64,000 bases of DNA from the NCBI GenBank assembly GCA_963920575.1, contig OY986965.1, forward strand, positions 14,770,290 through 14,834,289, written 5' to 3'. The notes under the pieces are model-generated. The model had not been told where the DNA came from, ran no database searches, and saw only the letters and a list, made by a program, of their open reading frames with translations. Every line of letters starts with the position of its first letter. The first letter of the stretch is position 1. The stretch comes from Narthecium ossifragum (lineage: Eukaryota > Streptophyta > Magnoliopsida > Dioscoreales > Nartheciaceae). Positions 35,335 to 47,576 of the stretch are shown here, piece after piece. Position numbers and translations under genes: made by a program.

Positions 35335-37071
35335 TGATAAGACGTGAAAAGTGCACAAATCACCCTTTTAACTAGGTCTTGTTAGTCTCTTAGCAACGCT
35401 ATTTTGATAGTCTATGATGTATTTCAGGTATAAAGCCTTCAATGAAGATTAGATCATGTTTGATGCTGAAACGAACAAATAAAGAACCTGCTACGAGCAA
35501 AGGAATGAAGATGGATTAGCTTTGAAAATTAAACTGTACTTGCTCAGGAAGAACCAGATGATGTATCATATATGGTTGGAAAGCTCTTGAAGTCTAGTTT
35601 CAGGAAAAGTTTACGGTTCGTGATTCCGAGTTTCCTAGAAGAAGTTATGACATTTTTAGTACCGATGGCGCAGTCTGGATGGCAAAACAGTAAATACACA
35701 CGAATGAAAGATCGATCCGTCTCCCTAGTAGGATCGATCCGTCTATGCAGCAGACTGACAGAACGCATATTTTTCAGCTGATAACAGTAGGATCGATCCT
35801 ACTATCCATCCTACTGAGTAGGATCGATTCGACACCCCTGGAAGGATCGATCCGACTCGGGCGTAGCCAGAAATTAAAGATTTTGATGCAAAGGATCGAT
35901 CCGACACCCATGGAAGGATCGATCCTACCTTCGCAGTGAAGAAAATCAAAGACCCAGATATAATCCGAGTTAAGGGTGATACCTAGGCTATAAATAGGCA
36001 TCTTTTAGGGTTTTTTTGGGGTTCTTCCTTGGCCTTTTGGTTGAGCCTTCTTGGTTCTTTTTCTTCCTTCTTTTACATAAGTTAGGTTAGATCTTTGGGG
36101 GAAGATCCATGGGTGGAGCGTGGCGACAACCTTCATCGACGGATCTCCTTCCTAAAGATGAGTAGCTAAATTTTTTACCATGGGATTTTTATGATGTAAC
36201 TAGGGTTTCTATTAGGGATTTCTTAGATCTAGGGCTTGTATACATTATTGATTGGCTTCTATGGATTGATTTCTATTTCTTTTATACCTTGGTGTCGATT
36301 TCTTGCTGGATGTATGGATTGTTCTTGTTTACACTTGATTCCGGAGCTTGTGTATACTAGGGCTTGGATTGGATTCATCCAAATAAGAGGATCATGCTAG
36401 TCCCATGGTATCTCGGATGAAATCTTCTTCGTGGTTAGGGATTGTATAGTGCTAGTCCCACTATAGTAGTGCTAGTCCCACTACGTTCTATCCCTAATCC
36501 TTCATACATCCTACTTTTGTAGATTTGGCCATCAAGATGCTAACCCATCTTGATCTTAGACCTAAATCCATATCCGTAATACTATTTGCGATGAATTCAT
36601 CCTAATAAGAGGGTTCATTAGCAGTGAACGTAACAAATCATTCGGTCACTGACATTTAGATAATTGTTCTTGCCAACAAGGAATCCTAACCAGAACTTGT
36701 TAAGTGATAAGGAGAATTAACCATTCACTTATCAACTATTAGGACAGCCATTCAGCGTGATTAATGTGCCCTGATCTTAGGAAGACCTGTTAGAATCCTG
36801 GTTATTGATTAAGAATTCCATGATATCTTTTATCGTATTTATTAATCATTTAGTATAAACTGAGTTTAATTTCAATCCTAGATCTTTTATCAACTTATCG
36901 GTAGGAATACTTAGATTGAGTTTAGTAGTTTAATTATTTTCCTACGCATTCCCTGTGGATTCCACTCGGATTCACTGTTATCTATCCCTAAAGTAGTTAG
37001 TCAGTAGTTTGATTATAAATTTATAATTTTGAGTAGACTTGTTAATGAACGACACTTTTCAAGTCCTATCA
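35335..37071 (+). mobile_element. 5' LTR, family A
   Basis: TGATAAGACGTGAAAAGTGC to CAAGTCCTATCA, 1737 bp. Shared module about 35525-35695, GATCGATC cluster 35710-35930, TATA box 35988-35997. Near 36440-36485 TAGTGCTAGTCCCACTA is repeated. Confidence 0.92.
35988..35997 (+). promoter_or_regulatory. LTR TATA box (family A)
   Basis: CTATAAATAG about 60 bp after the GATCGATC cluster; the 3' LTR has it at 46491-46500. Confidence 0.7.
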
Positions 37072-37077
37072 AAATTT

Positions 37078-37095
37078 TGGCGCCGTTGTCGGGGA
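37078..37095 (+). other. Primer binding site, tRNA-Asp type (one mismatch)
   Basis: TGGCGCCGTTGTCGGGGA differs at one base from the complement of the plant tRNA-Asp 3' end (TGGCGCCGTTGCCGGGGA, found exactly at 63347-63364). Confidence 0.88.
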
Positions 37096-37373
37096 ATGCT
37101 ATAGGAGATGATTGAATTGCTTTGCACAGTCTAATATTCCTTCTAAACATCTTTAGTTTAAATTTTGTTTCATATCTTTAAAAAAAACGAAAATAAAGGA
37201 AAAAGAAAAAAAATATTCGTACTTACATTGCTATATCTTCTTGTTGTTAGGAGACGCCGACGTGAGGAGAATCAACGGTTTACAGTCGACGATGGACGTC
37301 TCGTGCTTGGACCAGCCCTTTGTAACGTATTTCTAACTTTTTGCTTGGTCCTTGTTTGATTAATTAGTTATAC

Positions 37374-37883
37374 ATGGCCGATAATTATATACCACCGGGT
37401 GCCACGTTGAACGATTATTTTTTATCATCTAGTTATGCACCCGCTTATGTTAATGATACATATGATTTCTCAAACCCGTCTTATGATTCTCATTCATACC
37501 CATATGATCCGGATTTGAGTGATCATCCATACCATGATTGGCAATTCCAAGGTTTCTATCCTCCCAATGTTCAACTATAAGATTTATACCGGACCCATAC
37601 TTTGCACCTAGTTTTGAACCGTTTTATTTTTCTCAAACACAAAATACTCACCACCCCAACATTGGTATGAGCCATCCCTTCCCCTTGCACCACAACCACA
37701 AATACATCCAGCTGTAAAGGAAAGGATTTTTAAAGCTTTAGAGACTTTTGAGGCACAAAGTCAACTTATACATTCTCATTCACAATTAATAGCTAACATA
37801 CAAGCCCGAATGGGACACATAGCTTCTTTGATGGATTCGTATTATGATGAGATTGATGGTTGTGTGAATGAGATAGTGCTTCC
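37374..37883 (+). CDS. LARD N-terminal ORF, unknown, broken
   Basis: ATG at 37374 gives MADNYIPPGATLNDYFLSSS and a Tyr/Asp/Pro-rich 68-aa product to 37577. After frameshifts an open stretch resumes (KERIFKALETFEAQSQLI, IANIQARMGHIASLMDSYYD, CVNEIVLP) to the solo LTR insertion at 37884. The second part looks like a coiled coil. It sits where gag should be but shows no gag core I recognise. Confidence 0.5.
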
Positions 37884-39612
37884 TGATGTCGCTCAAATGT
37901 GTCACGCACAGCGGTCGCGGTGCAGTACAGCATAAGAGAGGTCGAATCCCACAGAGAGACAAGCAGGAAAGATCCAGAAATACAAATAACAATGAATTGA
38001 AAACAATCAAGAGCGTAAAAAGTTAAGAAAATAGATCGGAGATGTAATGGTAAGATAAAGGTAACGAAAGAAATCAAGATTTGAATGAGGCTAGGCTTCA
38101 GGAATCACTTCACTCGGATTTAGGTCCTTCTCTTCTCAATGGTTCATATAAAACTCAGTTAAGGGATTCACATCCCAATCGCCTTAACCGGAAGATATAG
38201 AATTATGAATCTGATAAAATATAAATGTCTCTTCCTATGATTGGTTCTTCCTTTTTATAGTTCTAACTTCATCCAACCAAACCTAAGAATACACGATACC
38301 GGCTGTCACTACAGGCAACGCGCAGCAAAAGTTCATCGGGACAAAGCCCTAACTCTAACCGGATCTCTAAGAATACACAATACCAACTCTCACAATCGGC
38401 AATGCATAGCAAAGATCTCACGGTATAGAGCCCCAACCTTATCTAACCAGATCCCTAAGAATATACAATACCAGCTGTCACTACAGGCAATGTATAGCAA
38501 AGGTCTCACGAGACTCGGTAGGAGAATTGAAGGAGATAACTATGGGATCACAATATCATAAAAGAAGCATGACTGGATTTATAATAATGTCTAACCACAA
38601 AGCAATCTGTGAAGATCCAATACATAAGAAGAGTTTAACAATAAAGATTAAAAACTATGAACCATTGTTGGAGAAGAAGCCCTAGTCCTCGCTAGATCAT
38701 CCGTCCGCCATGCCCGCGGATTACTCGGCCATGGATGGAGATTCCTTCATCTTCTTCCCTTGGAGAACGTCCAGAAAAAGCCTCCAAAAACGTCCAAGAA
38801 GTCCCCTTTGATTAGCCCTAAGTTTCCTATTTATAGGGTCCAAGAATTAGTAAACTCGGATTAATCAAAACCGTTGATTTTCGTCACTGGGCAAGTCCGA
38901 TCGATCCTTCTCGGGATGTTGGATCGATCGGTCTCTTGAGATCTCCAATCTTCTAACTTCGCCCGTGTCCGATCGATGGACGGATCGATCGAACTCTGCT
39001 CCTCTAAAAAGCATACATTCTGTCACCCTTTAATTCCCAAGTCCGATCGATCGGATTATGTATGTTGGATCGATTGGTTGAGTAAAAATCCGCTGTTTTT
39101 GACTTTTTCCGAGTCCGATCGATCGGACCATTGGTGTCGGATCGATCGGACCCTATGGGAGCGAAGGAGGGATCGATCGGATCATATTCAGCCAAATAAC
39201 GCATGTTCTGTCACGATTTTGTCAGGTCCGATCGATCGGCGGATCGCTCGGACTTCCAGCTTATTTTCCTTTCTGCCATTCAGACTGCGCATCGGTACTG
39301 AAATTGCTGTAACTTCTTCTGGGAAACTCGGAATCACGAACCGTAAAATTCCCCAGAATCTAGACATCAAGAGCTTTCCAACCATATATGGCACATCATC
39401 TGATTCTTCATGAGCAGGTACAGATTAATTGTTGAAGTTGATCCATATACTCTTTTCAGCTTCTTTTAGCTCCAATTTCCTGCATTTTCCAAACAACCAT
39501 GTGAAGCAACATATAGATATAAAAATAGTAATAAAGATGCTGATTAAGGATAATAATCTAGCAATTGAGATGGTTTTAAGGTTGTTCAGAGTGCACTTTC
39601 ATGCACTCATCA
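37884..39612 (-). mobile_element. Solo LTR, family B, copy 2, TSD CTTCC
   Basis: 1729 bp, exactly the length of copy 1 (28571-30299), and nearly identical to it; flanked by CTTCC at 37879-37883 and 39613-39617. It splits the LARD ORF between EIVLP and NVDDNAYD. TATA box (minus) at 38827-38836; GATCGATC cluster 38893-39250. Confidence 0.94.
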
Positions 39613-40624
39613 CTTCCTAATGTGGATGATAATGCTTATGATGCTCATCTTACCAATGCTTATGATGCATGCAGTGCGGAGATTCCTTTTGAGGTATTAC
39701 CGGTTCGTGATATTGTGGATGATATTTTACCTGATGATGTGGATGAATCAGTCACTCCGGTGTTTTTTGATGGTAAGGGTATTGAGGAATGCAAGAATGA
39801 TTTGATACCTCCTGTAAGTCATGATGATGTTATTATACCTGGTCATGAAGCTTTTTATGAGGCCTTACCTAATCTTGATGCATATATTGATGAAGTTTCA
39901 TGTAAAAATCACATGTCGGTCTTTGATGTGATGGATGATGTCTGTGATGACTTGGATGATCCTTGTGAGACCTCCTTTAGGAAACCTCACTTTGAGCCTC
40001 TACCCTTTACTCCATCCACACTTGTTGAACATTGTGAGGAACCAAACCTTGTTTTTTCGAATTTCTTAGGTCATGTTGAATTTGATTGTAGTTTCCTCAA
40101 AGATTTATGCAAAACTTCTTGTCTGTCATGTACTTTGTTTGCCACGAACATTCCCTTCTTCTTTGATGAAGCATGTCTGCATGACTTTACTTATTCGGAC
40201 AATGTATTTCTTTACTTTAAATCATCGACCGCCAAAGGACCCCTTGATAATGACTCTATTTATTGAAATCCATGGATTGGAGAACGACAATTGGCCAACA
40301 CTTAAAAGCTTATAATGAATTATTTGTCATGAATTTTCCTTTCTTCTTTGATAAAGCATGTTTGCACCTAATCTCCATCCTTCAATGCATATATTTCTAT
40401 ATTTTAAACCATAGGCCACCAAAAGCCTATCTGATGATGGACATAGTTATTGCAACACATGATTTGCAGGATGATGATTGGCCACTGACTAAATTTTTTA
40501 ATGATTTCCTTACCTGGGACCTGTCTTTCATCTTTGATGAATTATGTTTGCATGTCTTCTCTATTCTTCGGTCCATGTATTTCTTCACCTGGAACCATCA
40601 ACCACCCAAAGTCAATTTTAGTTG
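39613..40624 (+). CDS. LARD acidic ORF with threefold FDEACLH / NHRPPK repeat, unknown, broken
   Basis: Open from the solo LTR border to 40266: an Asp/Glu-rich part (NVDDNAYDAHLTNAYDACSA, DDILPDDVDESVTPVFFDGK) followed by a Cys/Phe-rich part. Near 40148, 40334 and 40516 the same motif recurs at about 185-bp steps with frame changes between: NIPFFFDEACLH-YFKSS, NFPFFFDKACLH-SIL-YFYILNHRPPK, DLSFIFDELCLH-SIL-YFFTWNHQPPK. The repeat unit is about 62 codons. It lies between gag-like sequence and the GGGAGGCAACC stretch, where pol would be. I recognise no enzyme domain. Confidence 0.55.
40148..40612 (+). repeat. Three coding repeats of about 185 bp in the LARD ORF
   Basis: Units start near 40148, 40334 and 40516, each encoding F-F-FDE-CLH followed by a hydrophobic run; the second and third end in NH(R/Q)PPK. 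Confidence 0.65.
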
Positions 40625-42773
40625 AGCTTGCATAGTGTCGAGCTCGAGACGGTAAACCAAGCGCTTGGTGGGAGGCAACCCATCCTTGTTTGGCTTTTAG
40701 TTTGTTTGTTTGAGATTTCTTTATTGCATGATTGCTTGTTTTCCAATTAGTTGCATGTTTGATTTTGGTGTGTTTTTCAGTTGCTCGTTGATTGATTGAT
40801 TGTGATGTCGAGATTGTCATTACTGAATTTTCGTGTTGATAGATGGACTGGGGTGTGCTTGATTCAGTTTACTGGCCTTGGAGAGGTTAGTATTAATGCA
40901 TAGGTGGTTAGAGCTTAATTTCCAGGTTTTTAATACAACCTCTAGCGTTTTGACGAGAAAGATCGATCCTTCAAGGATGGACGGATCGATCCTTCTTTGC
41001 CCCACATAATGCATAACCTGGGTATAAGTTGGATCGATCCAACCTATCACTAGGATCGATCCTAGTGGGTTCAGGATCGATCTTTCTATTCCTCCTTCAA
41101 AAGTAAACCATCTAAGATAGTAAGATCGATCCTTTCACGTGAGTCGGATCGATCCGAGGTGGGTATGTAATTTTGACAGAACGTAGTGTATTTTGCACTA
41201 CACCTTCCGATCGATCCTTCTATCTCTCCTTCAATAGTAGAAACTAGTTGCGAGAGTAGGATCGATCCTTCCTATCATGACCGATCGATCCTTTGTGGCT
41301 ATTTATTGGTGACAGATTGTGGTGTTTTGGACAAGTTACCTTCCGATCGATCCTTCTATCCGTCCTTCTCATTGAGTCTAGTTGAGTAAGTAGGATCGAT
41401 CCTTTTAAATGAGTTAGATCGATTGGGCCTATTTATTCACTATATCATCCGATCGCACCCGATGCGTCCACGTGGCGACGGATCGATCCAGCCAGTCTAG
41501 ACCGATCGATCCTGTTCGAATCTTTCTAAAACATACATGGTCAGCACCTCCGCCATCCTCCTTCCTAACCTTCTCCGGCCTCTACCACCATCAAAACCAC
41601 CTCCTCCGACGCCAGTAAGCCTCCGCTGTGTCCTCCGACATCACCGATCCTCTCCTCCGTTCCCGGTGTGCCGGTCTAGTTCTTCCGGCGTTGTTCCTCA
41701 CCTTCCCTTCCCTCTTTCGGACATCTCCTTTTTCTCTGTTCCTCCTCTACTTCAATCAAGTGGTGGAACCCATGGTTTTCGCCATGGGTCCTGACCAATG
41801 ACGCCGGTGGCCAAGGCCGGCGTCCACCTTCCCTTCTCTTCTTCCCTCCCTTCGCCGTCGCTACTCTATTTTTCCTTTCCGTTTCAGCCGTGCTTTGTTT
41901 TTTCTTTCCCTCCAGCCGTCCTCCTTTACTCGGTGCTCGTCGGCGTTCGTTGCCGGCTGGTTGAGCCATCCAGACCAGGGTGGCATAACTCCGCCCTGCG
42001 TCACCCACCTCTTATGTTTCTCCATCCTTTTCTCTCTCTCATTCCCACCTCCCCTGTTTCTGGCATCTGTAGCTACGGTACCCATGGGCTGCCATGGAGT
42101 TCACCGGATTCCGGCGACAGAAGTTCCGTGCTCCGGCTCTTCCGTTTTCCCTTTGTGCCTTAGTTTTCCGTTCTCCGTTGCCGTTGTGTCCCTTCTTTCT
42201 CGTCCAGCCAGTGTTTCTATCCCGTTTCCCCTTCTCTGACCGGCACGCCACCGCCTCTTCCGGCCAGATCTTCTCGCCTTCGACATCCATTTCACTCCAT
42301 GTCCCTCCACCAACATTCTACTCCACTCAATCATCCCCAAAGCCCCTACATTACTCTCATACCCACTGTTTTGTCGTACGCGCCCCACTAGACCTCCGCC
42401 AGTACCTGAGTCCACCCTTCTCCAGTTGTTACTGCCATTGTTCCATACCGACCCCCTATCTCTACGGAGCCAAGACCCCAGGGATGATACTAGTGCTTGT
42501 AGCTTGTCGGTTTGCATGTCGCCTTTGTGCTTACTTAGTTCGATTGTTTATCTGTTAGGTTTCTTGTACCTAGGCATATGTAGTACCATGGGCTTGTTCT
42601 TATTGAGTTAGACTGTATCTAGGGGTCAGTTTTGTATTTTTGGTTGGGTGGGACGTGCTTGGTTTATGCTGGGAGGATGGGCAATTTTTGTGTACTCCAT
42701 TGTTCAATTTTTTGTGTATCATTTGGCATATTGATAGTGGATATATACAGTGGATTTTTGGTTATGGGGGTGT
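40625..42773 (+). other. LARD internal non-coding region with GATCGATC cluster and CT-rich tract
   Basis: 40660-40680 holds GCGCTTGGTGGGAGGCAACC. 40960-41520 holds about a dozen GATCGATC sites. 41530-42450 is CT-rich with spurious Pro-rich ORFs on both strands and no convincing gene. Confidence 0.6.
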
Positions 42774-44309
42774 TGATAAGACGTGAAAAGTGCATAAACC
42801 ACCCTTTCAACTTGGCCTTGTTAGTCTCCGTGCAAGGCCTTACTGACGATTATTACCCTATGACAGGTACAAGAGCCCTCAATGAGGATTGGATCAAGTT
42901 CCGAGCTTAAACGAAGTCATTCGGGCCAGTTTTTATGAAGAAGATCGATCCTTTGAAGTACATTAAGAGAAATCCAGTCGGGACAACAAGGATCGATCCT
43001 CCATAAAGAGAAGATCGATCCCTTATGCGCATTTTTTAGTGACAGAACACAACATTCTCTAGGATCGATCTCCATCCACTATAGGATCGATCTTCATCGG
43101 GGCGCAGCCAGAACTCAAGAACAAAGATCGATCCTTTCCTATAGGAGGATCGATCCTCCACGGGACCAGCGATCACATGGAAGAGGAAGATCGATCATCT
43201 ACCTTACAAGGATCGATCCTTTTGTGCCAGCCAAGCAAAATTAATGGTCCAGATCTAATCCGAGTGGGGGAGGCTTGTTTACTATAAATAGACCCCTTAT
43301 GGGGGGATTTTAGGCATCTTCTCTTAGACCTTTCTAGGGCCTTTCTAGTTTTCTTACCCAATTGAGAGGAGGACTTCTTGGAGGAAATCCATGGGAGGAG
43401 AGCTTCATCAACCTCCATCCATGGATCTATCCAAGATGAGTAGCTAACTTCATTTCTCTTGGGATTTACATATAGTTGTATGATTCTTTTGTAGTTTTCT
43501 TAGGGTTTTTGATGTGTAATCTTTGGGGATGATCTATTGTATGGATTTGAGCATGATTTCTTTATCTTTGTACATGGATCTTATATGTTGAATGGATGAA
43601 TGCCCTTCTTTGGTATGAGCTAGAACTTGTGCATGATGGGTGTTTGTTGTTTTGCCCCCAATGAGTTGGATGTGCTAGAAACACATCCAATTCCATTGGG
43701 AGGATGAATAGCCCTAGATTAGAGATTAGGGATGCTAGAACCATCCCTATCTCTCTAATTAGAGGATCCATTCTATCTTTCTCTTGCATTGGATTCGATG
43801 TGCTAGAACCATCTCGATCCAATGCCCGACTCCATACAATACCTTGTTCTTGCGACGAATCGATCTTAATCGAAGGTTCGTTAGCGATGATAGAAGCTAA
43901 TCACTCATTCGTCGACATTGTGAATGTGATTCCTTCCGGCGGATGATTCTAACCCGACTTCCGTTGAGCGATAAGTGTGGCTAATCACCCGCTTGTCGAC
44001 TTCTAGATTTCGATCGTCCCAATTGGATTACACACCTCAATTCCTTAGGAGGCTACACTAGAACCTACAATGAAATGGAAATCCCAAGGCTTCTCCATAT
44101 TAGTTTTATTTCTCTATACTTAGTTAATTACTTTAATCGTCATTAATCGAAAACCCAAATTGTTTTAGCTATTTGTTGGGAGTTATCTATCGAGTACGTT
44201 AATCAATTCTCATTTCCCTGTGGATCGACCCGGACTCCCGCTAGGATTCGGTATAAATTGTAATCTCGACGCCCTAGTCACTTTTGCAACGAGTGGTTTG
44301 GGCGCGTCA
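42774..44309 (+). mobile_element. Solo LTR, family F (Athila/Tat-type), TSD GGTGT
   Basis: TGATAAGACGTGAAAAGTGC to TTTGGGCGCGTCA, 1536 bp, flanked by GGTGT at 42769-42773 and 44310-44314. It shares the first 20 bases with family A but lacks the shared module. GATCGATC cluster 42940-43222; TATA box 43282-43291. Confidence 0.92.
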
Positions 44310-44314
44310 GGTGT

Positions 44315-45859
44315 GCCCTGGGTGTGTGTCTAGAATGTGTATATGAGAATGTGTATGGGCTGTGTGCAGGTGGTTGGCAATTTCAAGGGCATATGGATGT
44401 TTAGTTGTCAATGTTGTATGCCAATACCGATTTTGTACAGCCCTTGTGCTTCTTGAATAAATAGAGGAAATGCTGCCCAATTTTTTTGCTTATTCTTCAC
44501 TTTCCATAAATGCAATCATGGGGGTATTCCTTCTCTGATTTTACATAGCGTATATGCTATGCAATGCACATCAACAACCAGCAGGTTGACATCACGACAT
44601 TACTTGGTTTTCACGACTAACCTTGATCCGCAAATCTGCATTTATTTTTCTTGCCAAGGTTACTTTTTCTTACGAAGCCTCTACAGGTTATCTCTACCCT
44701 ATATTCTTTGATTTATTTTATGACTTAGTGTAATTGGAGACAATTACATTTAAGTTGGGGGTAGAATTCTAGGAATTCATGTTTATTTATTTATTTTATG
44801 ACAACCAACTATTATACATCCCCTAAATTATGTCAGAAGAATGAAATTATGAGACTTATTGATAAAGATGCTTGATTTAGAAATTTGTCTTATGAATTAT
44901 TCAGAAATTTATATATCATATAAGATTTAGTAAATTTAGCTATGCATGCCATGAGTTTTATACTTTAACACTTTTACCATGATTTAGGGATAACTTGACA
45001 GATCTTATTGCACTTGAGCACTTTCATATGTTTAGGAGTTGAAGTTAGATTCTGAGCATGAGATTAGGATAGATCTACAGTTCTCTATCATGTCACAGAA
45101 GATACATGAACACATGCAATTTTCTATTCGCAACAAATAAATGTGTTGGCAAGTGTAAGGCTTTCAACTTAGTAACCGGGCAGGGTGCCTAATCAGCATG
45201 GTGTTCGTGTAAAACGGTTGAAAGTCCTTATGAATGAAAAGAAAAAAAAACAGGATTTCATCTTAGTGACCGGGTAATGTGCCTGATCAGCATGTTGTTC
45301 GCGTAACACGGGTGATTTTCCTTGTGAAAAACAAAAGAAAAAAAAGAAACAGTTATTGTTATGTGATAGTGGAAAATATGTGCTTAGTTAGGATTGTAAT
45401 CTTGAATGGTTGAATGTTTGGATATAATGGATATTCCGATGCATGTGGAACATTATTCACACACTGGAGAGTCAAAGTTATTTCTGAATCATGATTAAAT
45501 ATGTTGAAGTATTGGAACTGTGCTACGACATGTTTTGTTTTGCTTTACTTTTATGTGAATATGAATTAAAGAATATATTCATGGATATTATTTCTGGTTG
45601 ATGCATTGGAATTAATGAGTATTATAATGGAGTTCTGATGACATGTTAAAGGGGATGTATAGATGTTTGTGGGTATCATCGCTGAAAACCCTCAGGAGAC
45701 TATAACTCCTCCACTGGTGCCATCCAGGGGTTTAAAGGCATGTTGAACATGCTAAGTGCAATCGTGAGACCTACGAAAGTGGCTAGTTAGGTTTACTGCT
45801 TTATTTTTACTTTTATCTTGCTTTGCTCGAGGACTAGCAAAGATCAAGTTGGGGGGTGT
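44315..45859 (+). other. LARD 3' internal non-coding region and polypurine tract
   Basis: AT-rich, no ORF. 45158-45335 holds two copies of a unit of about 90 bp (TTAGT-ACCGGG, GCCT-ATCAGCATG-TGTTCG, then an A/G-rich run). It ends with GCTCGAGGACTAGCAAAGATC and the purine-rich AAGTTGGGGGGTG at 45847-45859. Confidence 0.75.
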
Positions 45860-47576
45860 GATAAGACGTGAAAAGTGTACAAATCACCATTTTAACTAAG
45901 TCTTGTTAGTCTCCGAGCAATGCTATTTTGATAGTCTATGATGTATTTCAGGTATAAGAGCCTTCAATGAATATTAGATCATGTTTGGTGCTAAAACGAA
46001 TAAATAAAGAACCTGCTACGAGCAAAGGAATGAAGATGGATTAGCTTTGAAAATTAAACTGTACTTGCTCAGGAAGAACCAGATGATGTATCATATATGG
46101 TTGGAAAGCTCTTGAAGTCTAGTTTCAGGAAAAGTTTACGGTTCGTGATTCCGAGTTTCCTAAAAGAAGTTATGACATTTTTAGTACCGATGGCGCAGTC
46201 TGGATGGCAAAACAGTAAATACTCAGGAATGAAAGATCGATCCGTCTATGCAGCAGACTGACAGAACGCATATTTTTCAGCTGATCACAGTAGGATCGAT
46301 CCTACTATCCATCCTACTGAGTAGGATCAATCCGACACCCCTGGAAGGATCGATCCGACTCGGGCGTAGCCAGAAATTGAAGATTTTGATGGAAAGGATC
46401 GATCCGACACCCATGGAAGGATCGATCCTACCTTCGCAGTGAAGAAAATCAAAGGCCCAGATCTAATCTGAGTTAAGGGTGATACCTAGGCTATAAATAG
46501 GCATCTTTTAGGGTTTTTTGGGGAGGCTCTTCCTTGGCCTTTTGGTTGAGCCTTTTTGGTTCTTTTTCTTCCTTCTTTTACATAAGTTAGGTTAAATCTT
46601 TGGGGGAAGATCCATGGGTGGAGCGTGGCGACAACCTTCATCGACGGATCTCCTTCCTAAAGATGAGTAGCTAAATTTTTTACCATGGGATTCTTATGAT
46701 GTAACTAGGGTTTCTATTAGGGATTTCTTAGATCTAGGACTTGTATACATTATTGATTGGCTTGTATGGATTGATTTCTATTTCTCTTATACCTTGGTGT
46801 CGATTTCTTGCTGGATGTATGGATTGTTCTTGTTTGCACTTGATTCCGGAGCTTGTGTATGCTAGGGCTTGGATTGGATTCATCCAAATAAGAGGATCAT
46901 GCTAGTCCCATGGTATCTCGGATGAAATCTTCTTCGTGGTTATGGATTGTATAGTGCTAGTCCCACTATAGTAGTGCTAGTCCCACTACGTTCTATCCCT
47001 AATCCTTCATACATCCTACTTTTGTAGATTTGGCCATCAAGATGCTAACCCATCTTGATCTTAGACCTAAATCCATATCCGTAATACTATTTGCGATGAA
47101 TTCATCCTAATAAGAGGGTTCATTAGCAGTGAACGTAACTAATCATTCAGTCACTGACATTTAGATAATTGTTCTTGCCAACAATGAATCCTAACCAGAA
47201 CTTGTTAAGTGATAAGGAGAACTAGCCATTCACTTATCAACTATTAGGAAAGCCATTTAGCGTGATTAATGTGCCCTGATCTTAGGAAGACCTGGTAGAA
47301 TCCTGGTTATTGATTAAGAATTCCCTGGTATCTTTTCTCGTATTTATTAATCATTTAGTATAAACTGAGTTTAATTTCAATCCTGGATCTTTTATCAACT
47401 TATCGGTAGGAATACTTAGATTGAGTTTAGTAGTTTAATTATTTTCCTACGCATTCCCTGTGGATTCGACTCGGACTCACTGCTATCTACCCCTAAAGTA
47501 GTTAGTTAGTAGTTTGATTATAAATTTGTAATTTTGAGTAGACTTGTTAAGGAACGACACTTTTCAAGTCCTATAA
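45860..47576 (+). mobile_element. 3' LTR, family A
   Basis: TGATAAGACGTGAAAAGTG to CAAGTCCTATAA (last bases changed from TATCA). Aligns along its length with 35335-37071, with a deletion of about 20 bp near 46235. TATA box 46491-46500. Confidence 0.92.

Larger units (their letters stand above)
35335..47576 (+). mobile_element. Non-autonomous Athila/Tat-type LTR retrotransposon (LARD-like) with both family A LTRs
   Basis: 5' LTR 35335-37071, primer site 37078-37095 for tRNA-Asp, internal region with unusual ORFs, polypurine tract AAGTTGGGGGGTG (45847-45859), and 3' LTR 45860-47576. The LTRs are about 95% alike by eye. Two later solo LTRs sit inside (37884-39612 and 42774-44309); without them the element is about 9 kb. 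I find no protease, reverse transcriptase, RNase H or integrase motif, so it must be moved by an autonomous relative, perhaps like the one at 61823. After the last ORF comes GCGCTTGGTGGGAGGCAACC, a stretch I associate with Athila/Tat internal regions. The flanks (GTAGC, GTGGT) are not a clean target duplication. Confidence 0.8.

Noticed and set aside
39601..39612. ATG at 39601 as the start of the acidic ORF
   Set aside because: This ATG belongs to the end of the family B solo LTR; the ORF was joined to it by the insertion.
41537..42611. Several overlapping Pro/Ser-rich ORFs on both strands
   Set aside because: CT-rich internal sequence of the LARD; frames overlap on both strands, with no domain and no splice support.
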